A stretch of 11,320 nucleotides of DNA, taken from NCBI GenBank assembly GCA_023409675.1, contig JAEYRC010000111.1:1-11320 (forward strand), given 5' to 3'. The notes under the pieces are model-generated. The model saw only the letters and a program-made list of their open reading frames with translations. It did no database searches and was not told the origin of the DNA. A program made the translations under genes and the position numbers. Source of the DNA: Bacteroidota bacterium (GTDB lineage Bacteria > Bacteroidota > Bacteroidia > Chitinophagales > Chitinophagaceae). This document shows, piece by piece, positions 1 to 5,838 of the stretch (position 1 is its first letter; each line of letters begins with the position of its first letter).

Positions 1-2
1 GT

Positions 3-80
3 ATAGAGGAACCGATCTACAGGTTTGATACCCAAAAATCGGACAAGGCTAACGGAGCAGAACACACGAAAAACTTATGA
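3..80 (+). CDS. C-terminal tail of an upstream gene (partial)
   Basis: Frame 3 is open from the left edge of the window for 25 codons and ends at a TGA at 78-80; the last residues read GAEHTKNL. The other two forward frames stop at 4-6 and 26-28. The stop lies 13 bp before the nucleotidyltransferase ATG at 94, the spacing expected inside an operon. MurU-like genes often sit next to an AmgK-type sugar kinase, so this could be such a kinase's tail, but the residues visible are too few and too hydrophilic to identify a family. A chance open stretch cannot be excluded. Confidence 0.35.
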   Translation: MEEPIYRFDTQKSDKANGAEHTKNL

Positions 81-93
81 TTTGAAAAAGGCA

Positions 94-801
94 ATGATAC
101 TGGCAGCCGGACTGGGAACACGGTTCAAGCCGTGGACCGACAGTCACCCAAAAGCCCTGGCTCCGGTGCTGGGCAAACCCCTGCTGCAACATGCTATCGA
201 ATACCTGCAACGTGCAGGCATATACGAGGTGGTGGTCAATACGCATCATTTTGCCGGGCAGATCGCTGACGCGCTGGAATCAAATAAAGGCTGGGGCTCC
301 ACCGTTATCATCAGTTATGAGCCGGAAGTACTGGAAACAGGTGGTGGTATCGTTCAGGCAGCACCGTTATTGGGCGCTGAATCCTTTGTATTGATTAATG
401 CCGATATCCTAACCGATATGGACCTTAACGCGATGATCGAATTTCATGATCGCTTCAATCCGCTTGTTACCCTTGCTGTAACCGACAGACCATCTTCACG
501 CTGTTTTTTGTTCGATCATTTCAACGACCTCTGCGGCTGGCGCAACAACATTACCGGAGAAGAACGGATCAGCAGAACTACTGCCGATACCATCCCCAAA
601 GCATTCAGCGGTATTCATATTATCGATCCCCGCATATTCAGCCTGATTACTTATACAGGAAAATTTTCACTGGTTGACCTCTACCTCGATCTTTGCCGCT
701 CGGAAATCATCAAAGCTTATGACCATTCCGGCAGCCGCCTGATCGATGTAGGTAAACCTGGCGCTGTCGAAGAAGCGGAACGCCTTTTCTTCGAAAAATA
801 A
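94..801 (+). CDS. MurU-like sugar-1-phosphate nucleotidyltransferase
   Basis: This 235-residue protein is an NDP-sugar pyrophosphorylase of the Rossmann-like nucleotidyltransferase fold. It begins directly with the nucleotide-binding signature MILAAGLGTR, followed by the PKA motif with the lysine at residue 20. It has an NAD metal-binding motif around residue 100 (FVLINADILTD) and the C-terminal DVGKPG segment. The length fits the short MurU type (about 220-240 residues), which lacks the left-handed beta-helix domain. MurU enzymes join MurNAc-1-phosphate to UTP in cell-wall sugar recycling, usually next to an AmgK kinase; the substrate here is inferred, and a GDP-mannose or glucose-1-phosphate type enzyme is possible. 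ATG 94 was chosen because it starts just before the motif; in-frame TTG codons at 82 and 25 would add a non-conserved tail. It appears to be the downstream gene of an operon entering from the left. Confidence 0.8.
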   Translation: MILAAGLGTRFKPWTDSHPKALAPVLGKPLLQHAIEYLQRAGIYEVVVNTHHFAGQIADALESNKGWGSTVIISYEPEVLETGGGIVQAAPLLGAESFVLINADILTDMDLNAMIEFHDRFNPLVTLAVTDRPSSRCFLFDHFNDLCGWRNNITGEERISRTTADTIPKAFSGIHIIDPRIFSLITYTGKFSLVDLYLDLCRSEIIKAYDHSGSRLIDVGKPGAVEEAERLFFEK

Positions 802-812
802 ATTGCTTTTCA

Positions 813-880
813 TCCGCGCCAATCTGCTCCGGCTGTTTATCTGCGCCAATCTGCTGAAAATCTGCGCCATCTGCGGGAAC
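813..880. repeat. Interspersed AATCTGC repeat, copy 1 (half element)
   Basis: Starting 12 bp after the preceding stop codon, this stretch holds several copies of the word AATCTGC/ATCTGCG and ends in ATCTGCGGGAAC, close to the right end of the other copies in this window (ATCTGCGGGAAATGT). The block CGCGCCAATCTGCT at 815-828 is nearly repeated at 842-855, 27 bp on, and GGCTGTTT occurs at 831-838 and 881-888. No matching left half (CCCGCAGATT) is present, so it looks like a single-arm or decayed copy. Confidence 0.7.
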
Positions 881-908
881 GGCTGTTTCCTCCAAAAAAA
901 GAATTTTT

Positions 909-952
909 AATTACTAAATAACTTAGTAATTTCATACTAAATACTTTCGTAT
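909..952 (+). promoter_or_regulatory. Inverted repeats and -7-like motif before the 2H-fold gene
   Basis: AATTACTAA at 909-917 and TTAGTAATT at 923-931 form a perfect 9-bp inverted repeat with a 5-bp spacer. Just downstream, ATACTTTCGTAT (941-952) is a second small inverted repeat. It contains TACTTTCG (942-949), one mismatch from the Bacteroidota -7 consensus TAnnTTTG. If TACTTTCG is the -7 element, transcription would start at or after the ATG at 951, favouring the in-frame ATG at 972 as the true start. The larger repeat resembles a dimeric repressor operator, but no regulator is identified. Confidence 0.35.
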
Positions 953-1553
953 GGAAAAAACCATCACCCTCATGCCCGGGTACCGCACCGCTGAATACAG
1001 GCTGGCACTGCTTCCGCACCATGATTTACGAAAGAGGATCATGCACGTTCGGGAGGGCTTTGCTGAAAAATACGGACTTGCAACCTGGCCAAAAGCCGCC
1101 TTCCTGACACTTGCGCGCTTTCAGTTGTATAAAATGAATGAAGAGCGGCTGATCAACCGGTTGAACAGTATAACCATGGCCAGCAGGCCATTTAAGCTGG
1201 ATATCAGGGACTTTGGCTCCTGGCCCGATCATTCCATCTTCCTGAATATCGCTAATCCAGGTCCGTTAAAGGAGCTATCGGCTTCTGTTCAGGAGATCCG
1301 ATCGATGGTTAAAGCCGGCGAAGTGAAACCGCATTTTCTGAAAGAATTCAATTTTCTGGTGGCAGGGAAACTTAAACCCTGGCAGTATGAACAGGGTTGG
1401 AAAGAATACAGTCAAAAGCACTTCAGTGCCTCCTTTATTGCTGCGGAAATGGTTTTGCTTCGACAGGAACCATCCGGATTGAAATTCCAGGTTTGCGGTC
1501 ATTTCGAATTTCGTGATCTGCCGGTTGGCGTGACCCAGGGAGAATTGTTCTGA
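951..1553 (+). CDS. 2H phosphoesterase (2'-5' RNA ligase-like) fold protein, probably catalytically degenerate
   Basis: The 200-residue protein has the layout of the bacterial 2H phosphoesterase / '2'-5' RNA ligase' family: a first strand EYRLALLP (residues 15-22), helix-rich linkers, and two equivalent core motifs. Active members carry H-x-T/S in both motifs. Here the first reads AAFLTLARF (residues 49-57) with Phe51 in the His position, and the second reads FNFLVAGKL (133-141) with Asn134 in the His position. The fold call rests on pattern and length (family usually 170-200 residues). The loss of both histidines is read by eye and implies a binding or structural role rather than RNA ligation or cyclic phosphodiesterase activity. 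A His at 128 (KPHF) is nearby but does not fit the motif spacing. The start could also be ATG 972, which would place the first strand close to the N-terminus. The gene is solitary, followed by a long non-coding repeat region. Confidence 0.6.
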   Translation: MEKTITLMPGYRTAEYRLALLPHHDLRKRIMHVREGFAEKYGLATWPKAAFLTLARFQLYKMNEERLINRLNSITMASRPFKLDIRDFGSWPDHSIFLNIANPGPLKELSASVQEIRSMVKAGEVKPHFLKEFNFLVAGKLKPWQYEQGWKEYSQKHFSASFIAAEMVLLRQEPSGLKFQVCGHFEFRDLPVGVTQGELF

Positions 1554-1799
1554 TTGTTCGAGATGGGAACAACTCTATCAGTCACCTGGAAAAAGGCTTT
1601 TTTAAAAGTAATACAAAAAGGACAAGTGTATGCGTAATTGCTTTGATTAGACATTTCATTTCAGCGGAGATATTTTTTGATTCCGCTTATGGTTAATGGA
1701 ATGGGGATGAATTTAATCGTGTTTTTTGGTAAGGTCTGAATAAAGCAAGTCGGAAATCAGGTGGAAATTATGTTTAAGAACATAGGTGCGATTATAGGG
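1554..1799. other. AT-rich gene-free spacer
   Basis: No credible gene is present. A weak inverted repeat, TTGTTC (1554-1559) with GAACAA (1567-1572), directly follows the stop codon of the 2H-fold gene and could form a small hairpin, but no T-tract follows it. The remainder is AT-rich unique sequence leading into the 13-bp tandem array. Confidence 0.6.
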
Positions 1800-2372
1800 A
1801 AAGAGGATAGGAAACAATTATAGAGAATAATGATGGAGAACGATGCCAGGGAGTAATGCTAGGGAGCGATGATTGGGAATAATGATATAGAATGATGACA
1901 GGGAGTAATGATAGGAATGATGGGAGGAAAGGTGATAGGAATCGATGATAGGGAAAGATGGTAAGGAATGGTGACATGAAACGATGATAGGAATGGTGAT
2001 AGGGAACGATGATAGGGAATGGTGATAAGGAATGGTGAAAGAGAGCGATGGTAGGAAGGAATGAAATGGAATTTGAAAGGGATGGATGATAAGAAACGAT
2101 GATAGGAACTGATGATAGGAACTGATGATAGGGAATGGGGATAGAAAACGATGGTAAGGAGTAATGAAAGGGAGCGATGATTGGGAATTTGAAAGGGATG
2201 GATGATAGGAGCTGATGATAGGGAATGGTGATAGAGAACGATGTTGGAATGGCGATAGGGAAGGATAATAAGTAACGATAATAGGAGACGATGATAGGGA
2301 AAGGTGATAGGGAAGGATAATAGGAAACGATAATAGGGAGTAATGATTGACGACAATGCTAGGGAGTGGTGA
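1800..2372. repeat. Purine-rich 13-bp degenerate minisatellite, about 45 copies
   Basis: The stretch can be cut almost completely into units of 11-16 bp, mostly 13, with approximate consensus GATAGGGAAYGRT (variants GATGATAGGGAAC, AATAGGAAACG, GGTAAGGAGTAAT). I count about 45 units by eye. A larger block is duplicated: ATTTGAAAGGGATGGATGAT starts at 2071 and again at 2187, a 116-bp offset close to nine 13-bp units. The plus strand is overwhelmingly G+A+T with very few C. Because 13 is not a multiple of three, the array cannot encode a repeated peptide. The long minus-strand reading frame across it (1859-2356) exists because the array lacks the trinucleotides that give minus-strand stops. Confidence 0.9.
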
Positions 2373-2375
2373 TTT

Positions 2376-2600
2376 CTGCAGAATAGAGGAGGAAAAAACT
2401 ATTCAACTGCCGGGATATAACATTGGTGAAAGATGGTGGTGTTGGTATTTTTACAGTACCAAACATATTAAACAGACCCAATAAATTTCTGAGCCGGTCA
2501 GAAAGGAAAAGGTAAAAAAGCACTGCTGGTGTAGCGGGGTGAATACTATTTTGTTCATAGATTTTTGGTGTGTGGTGGTGGGGGAGGGAGGGCCCTGCGA
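2376..2600. other. Unique spacer between the two tandem arrays
   Basis: This stretch is not built from either repeat. It contains a small inverted repeat, GGTA (2441-2444) with TACC (2456-2459), and a G-rich run (GGTGGTGGGGGAGGGAGGG, about 2573-2591). Short reading frames cross it on both strands, but none shows a recognisable domain and all run into repeat sequence. I see no supported gene. Confidence 0.5.
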
Positions 2601-2639
2601 GGGAAACCTCACCTTTAAAAGTGCAAAACCTCACCTTAT

Positions 2640-3743
2640 CTGGGTCAAAACTTCCGCTGATCTGAGGCAAACCTCATCTGTGCCGGGGCACAGCCTCATT
2701 GTTCAGGTGCACAGCTGTTCCGGCTCTTGTGGCCAGGCTTCACTGCTCCGGTGCAGATGTACCGGCTCGGCAGTAAAGCCACGCTGCTACTATGGACAGC
2801 CTCCCTGTTCTGGGTCAAAATTTGCTATTCACATGTTTAGCTGTACCTGTGCTTGGCAGAGCCGCTGTTATGAGACATAGTTTCATTGTTCAGGAGCAAA
2901 GCTGCACCTGCGCCAACAAAATCGCAGTTAGGTATAAAGACTGACTGATCATGAGGACAGTTGTACTTACTCCAGGGAAAGACCCGTTGATCAGGGACAT
3001 AGTCTCATTTTTCAGGAGCAAAGCTACACCTGCGCCAGAGCAAAAGCACAGTTAGGTATAAAGACTGACTGATCATGAGGACTGTTGTACTTACTCCAGG
3101 GAAAGACCCGATGATCAGGGACATAGTTTCATTTTTCATGAGCAAAGCTGCACCTGCGCCAGAGCACAATCGCAGTTAGGTATAAAGACTGACTGATCAT
3201 GAGGACAGTTGTACTTACTCCAGGGTAAGACCCGTTGTTCAGGGACATAGTTTCCTTATTCAGGAGCATAGCTTTATCTGCGTCAGAGCAAAAACCATAG
3301 TCAGGTATAAGCCTGACTAATCAGGAGCACAGCTGTCAAAACAGATCCGCTGTTCATTGGCATAGTCTCCTTGTTCAGGAAGCATAGCTTTAACTGCGTC
3401 AGTACAAAAACCATAGTCAGGTATAAGCCTGACTAATCAGGAGCACAGTTGCCAAAGCAGATCCGCTGTTCATTGATATAGTCTCCTTGTTCAGGAGCAT
3501 TACTTTAACTGCGTCAGTACAAAAACCATAGTCAGGTATAAGCCTGATTGTTCAGGAGCACAGTAGCCAAAGCAGATCCGCTGTTCATTGACATAGTCTC
3601 CTTGTTCAGGAGCATAGCTTTACCTGTGTCAGAGCAAAAACCATAGTCAGGAATAAGCCTGACTAATCAGAGCACAGCTGTCAAAACAGATCCGCTGTTC
3701 ATTGACATAGTCTCCTTGTTCAAGAGCATAGCTTTAACTGCGT
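2640..3743. repeat. Hierarchical satellite: ~21-bp monomers in 124-bp and 115-bp higher-order units
   Basis: From about 2640 to 2880 the sequence divides into degenerate units of about 19-23 bp, each ending in CAG, AAG or ATAG, with a core like TTCAGGAGCAYAG. From 2881 these units are locked into a higher-order repeat. Copies begin at 2881, 3003, 3127 (type A; 122, 124 and 124 bp), then 3251, 3366, 3482, 3597 (type B; 115, 116, 115 and 114 bp), then a truncated copy from 3711 that stops near 3743. Type A contains an extra 21-bp monomer (TTGTACTTACTCCAGGGAAAG, about 3088-3108 in copy 2) that is largely missing from type B. Both types share the block ggtataag at a fixed place. The periods 124, 115 and 116 are not multiples of three and stops occur throughout, so it is non-coding. 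The right side is much more homogeneous than the left. Confidence 0.9.
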
Positions 3744-3794
3744 TAGGAGCGGCCCGAAAACGATAGCAACCAGGTATCCATAATATTTATAACC

Positions 3795-3816
3795 AAAAAG
3801 CAGTCCACTGCTTTTT
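3795..3816 (+). terminator. Perfect hairpin ending in T5, between satellite and radical SAM gene
   Basis: AAAAAGCAG (3795-3803) and CTGCTTTTT (3808-3816) form a perfect 9-bp stem with a 4-base loop TCCA. The 3' arm ends in five T's and the 5' arm starts with five A's, so it could act as a weak intrinsic terminator in either direction. It lies 17 bp before the GTG start at 3834. It may insulate the gene from read-through out of the satellite, or act in the 5' leader of the gene; only three G-C pairs make it a modest terminator. Confidence 0.5.
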
Positions 3817-3833
3817 AACATATATCCGATAAC

Positions 3834-4892
3834 GTGACAAACGAACATTATTATAAGGGCAGGGGTGCCCAGATCAATACCCCCAACCGCTTTCTGAAAA
3901 TAGAACGGGTACAGGAACATGTTGAAGCCATCGACGATTGGGAAGCATCATCTGTTCATACCCGCTTTTTTGAGGAAGAAGCCCGCAGTTTGGTGAATAA
4001 GGTTGACAGCCCGGATGTGGGGATGTGGTACAGTATGAATCCCTACCAGGGTTGTGAACATGGCTGCATCTACTGTTTCGCCCGCAACAGTTTTGAATAC
4101 TGGGGCTACAGTGCAGGTATTGATTTCGAATCAAAGATCATGGTTAAGAAAAACGCGCCTGCTCTGTTGCGAAAATTTCTGATGCATCCTAAATGGGAAT
4201 GCCTGCCCATCAGCATGAGTGGAAATACCGATTGCTACCAGCCGGCAGAGCGAAAATTTGGTATCAGTCGCGAGTTGCTTAAAGTGTGCCTGGAATTCAA
4301 TCAGCCTGTTGGTATTATCACCAAGAATGCGGGCATATTGCGTGATACCGATATCCTGAAACAACTGGCCGCCCGCAACCTGGTTTCGGTGCTGGTATCC
4401 ATTACCAGCTTCGATGAAGATTTGCGCCGGGTTATGGAACCGCGTACCACCACCGGCCAGCAGCGCATCCGGATCATCCGCGAATTAAGTAATGTGGGTG
4501 TGCGCATGGGTGTTATGCTGGGTCCTATGATACCCGGATTGAACGATCACGAAATGCAGCGCATTATGAAAGCCGCCAGTGAAGCAGGGGCCCGCTTTTC
4601 AGCCTATACCTTTATCCGCCTGAACGGTGCGATAAAATTGCTGTTCCACGACTGGTTGTTTAAAAATTTTCCCAACAAAGGTCCAAAGGTCTGGCACATG
4701 ATCGAACAATCGCATGGAGGTAAGGTAAATGATTCTGAATGGGGCCGCCGCATGCGCGGCGAAGGGCCTTTGGCGGATATCATAGCAAGCCAGTTCAAAA
4801 CCTATAATCAACGTTATGGGTTAAACGATGAACGCTGGGAGCTGGATTGTTCGCAATTCCGGGTGCCGGGTGCACAGTTGAAAATGTTTTGA
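3834..4892 (+). CDS. PA0069-family radical SAM protein
   Basis: The 352-residue protein has the N-terminal KGRGAQINTPNRF segment typical of the PA0069/Rv2578c (SplB-related) radical SAM family. It also has the [4Fe-4S] motif CEHGCIYC with cysteines at residues 74, 78 and 81 (CX3CX2C). Further family features are MWYSMNPYQGCEHGC, SGNTDCYQPAE, ITKNAGILRD and MIPGLND, covering the SAM-binding half barrel. Such proteins bind a cluster that cleaves S-adenosylmethionine; the substrate of this family is unknown, and relation to spore photoproduct lyase suggests, but does not show, a nucleic-acid target. The length is normal and no key residue is missing. GTG 3834 is the only plausible start, because an in-frame TAA lies at 3816-3818 inside the preceding hairpin. 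The gene is monocistronic and convergent with the membrane protein at 5083-5640. Confidence 0.9.
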   Translation: MTNEHYYKGRGAQINTPNRFLKIERVQEHVEAIDDWEASSVHTRFFEEEARSLVNKVDSPDVGMWYSMNPYQGCEHGCIYCFARNSFEYWGYSAGIDFESKIMVKKNAPALLRKFLMHPKWECLPISMSGNTDCYQPAERKFGISRELLKVCLEFNQPVGIITKNAGILRDTDILKQLAARNLVSVLVSITSFDEDLRRVMEPRTTTGQQRIRIIRELSNVGVRMGVMLGPMIPGLNDHEMQRIMKAASEAGARFSAYTFIRLNGAIKLLFHDWLFKNFPNKGPKVWHMIEQSHGGKVNDSEWGRRMRGEGPLADIIASQFKTYNQRYGLNDERWELDCSQFRVPGAQLKMF

Positions 4893-4901
4893 TGAGGAAC
4901 A

Positions 4902-5066
4902 ACATTTCCCGCAGATTGCGCAGATTTTAGCAGATTTACGGAGATTGTTTGGCTGTTCATCTGCGCTGATCTGCCCAAAATCTGCGCAATTTGCGGGAAA
5001 TGTATTTGTATTCAATCTGCGCTGATCTGCCAAAGATTTGCGGGATCTGCGGGAAATGTATTTACG
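4902..5066. repeat. Interspersed palindromic repeat, copy 2, between convergent genes
   Basis: The element begins 9 bp after the stop at 4892. Positions 4902-4928 are complementary to 4977-5003 over 27 consecutive pairs (one G-U in RNA), with ends ACATTTCCCGCA and TGCGGGAAATGT. The inside of both arms is made of tandem words (GCAGATT on the left, AATCTGC on the right), so the stem continues imperfectly toward a loop near 4950. A second right-hand arm follows at 5014-5060 (AATCTGCGCTGATCTGCC ... ATCTGCGGGAAATGT). Transcribed from either side it would make a long stable hairpin, and it occupies nearly all of the gap to the opposing stop at 5083. Confidence 0.85.
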
Positions 5067-5082
5067 CGGTAAATGTATTTAT

Positions 5083-5640
5083 TTACCCCTGGGGCAATAT
5101 TTTTTTCAATGCCCAAATTAACAGGCATACCACCAAAAATATCGCCACCATGATCAATACAGAAAATTTAGCCACTGCCATATTATAAGCCACCAGCACA
5201 TTGCCTGCACTGATATCACCGCGGATGATCCGCAGCAGCGCCAGGTTCTCAATAACCTCGGTTATTAAAACACCCACCAGCAGGTAGCTGAAAAAAATTC
5301 CCGCCTTCCGAAGAATTTCATGGCTTGTCAGTCGCCCGAAATAGCGGCTGGCCAGCGCAAGCAGCGGGATATACAATAAGATAAAAATGAAATCGATATA
5401 TACCGAATCTTCTGCCTTCGCCATTTTGCCTGGAACTTTGTGCCAGTCGAACAGCAATGTTTCCGCCACCTGCACCTCGCGTGCGATTTCGAGCTGAACA
5501 ATATCACCGGCACCAAGCGGTTTAAGCCATTGCGTAAAAAAAAGTATAAACGCGGCATTGATGAAAAGCAATATCCAGAACCGGTAATTGCGGGCCGTGC
5601 CGGAGGAAGACTGATCAGTGTCCATACTATTGAGAAGCAT
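5083..5640 (-). CDS. Four-helix membrane protein of unknown function
   Basis: I do not recognise a named family. The 185-residue protein has a short polar N-terminus and four hydrophobic segments at about residues 21-40, 80-99, 110-130 and 155-177. Between the first two lies a roughly 40-residue polar, probably extracytoplasmic or cytoplasmic, loop (GDIVQLEIAREVQVAETLLFDWHKV). It ends in a basic tail (ALKKILPQG), suggesting a cytoplasmic C-terminus. An acidic residue pair within the third helix (ITEVIENLALLRII) is unusual for a simple anchor and may be functional. No catalytic motif is visible. The start may instead be the Met at residue 6 (codon at 5623-5625); neither ATG has a clear ribosome binding site. 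It is divergent from the metallophosphoesterase gene across a 198-bp gap, in which I see no convincing promoter. Confidence 0.75.
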   Translation of the reverse strand: MLLNSMDTDQSSSGTARNYRFWILLFINAAFILFFTQWLKPLGAGDIVQLEIAREVQVAETLLFDWHKVPGKMAKAEDSVYIDFIFILLYIPLLALASRYFGRLTSHEILRKAGIFFSYLLVGVLITEVIENLALLRIIRGDISAGNVLVAYNMAVAKFSVLIMVAIFLVVCLLIWALKKILPQG

Positions 5641-5838
5641 TTGATTTCACTACTGTATGGCTGCACAATGCAGGGATGTCCTGTGCGAATTCAGCATCCT
5701 ATTCAGTGCACGATGAAAAACGCCTTAAAACATTTCATCCTTAATCTGATCGTCACAGCATATATTTTCCGAAATTCAGCCAATACTTAAAACTACTGAA
5801 TTAACGGGTTCGTTTCACATCCTTACCCATCAATCCTT

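Noticed and set aside
1554..1572. Terminator after the 2H-fold gene (TTGTTC/GAACAA)
   Set aside because: The stem has only six pairs and no T-tract follows; too weak to call.
2100..2135. Hammerhead ribozyme core (CTGATGA occurs repeatedly)
   Set aside because: The word arises from the 13-bp repeat unit; the required stems and GAAA core in correct order are absent.
1859..2356. 165-codon minus-strand open frame rich in Ser, Pro, His, Tyr and Ile
   Set aside because: It lies wholly in the 13-bp minisatellite; the period is not a multiple of three and the frame is open only because the purine-rich strand lacks the complementary stop words. No domain or start context supports it.
2359..2670. 103-codon minus-strand open frame
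   Set aside because: It starts inside satellite sequence, ends in the minisatellite edge and shows no recognisable domain; a decayed gene fragment cannot be excluded but is not supported.
2539..2880. 113-codon plus-strand open frame, Cys/Ser-rich
   Set aside because: It covers the unique spacer and the degenerate 21-bp monomers and ends as soon as the ordered satellite begins. The apparent Cys/Ser periodicity is explained by the DNA repeat.
2640..3743. CRISPR array
   Set aside because: The higher-order units are similar along their whole length, with no conserved short repeat alternating with unique spacers, and no cas gene is nearby.
3720..3920. 66-codon minus-strand frame with a hydrophobic, membrane-like sequence (GLLFGYKYYGYLVAIVFGPLL)
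   Set aside because: It runs antisense over the well-supported N-terminus of the radical SAM gene, through a terminator-like hairpin and into the satellite. Hydrophobicity of the first part follows from being antisense to polar codons. The piece at 3747-3830 does look somewhat gene-like and could be a tiny relic.
4902..5066. CRISPR-like short repeats (AATCTGCG words)
   Set aside because: Words are 7-8 bp, unevenly spaced and arranged as an inverted repeat; there are no spacers of constant length.
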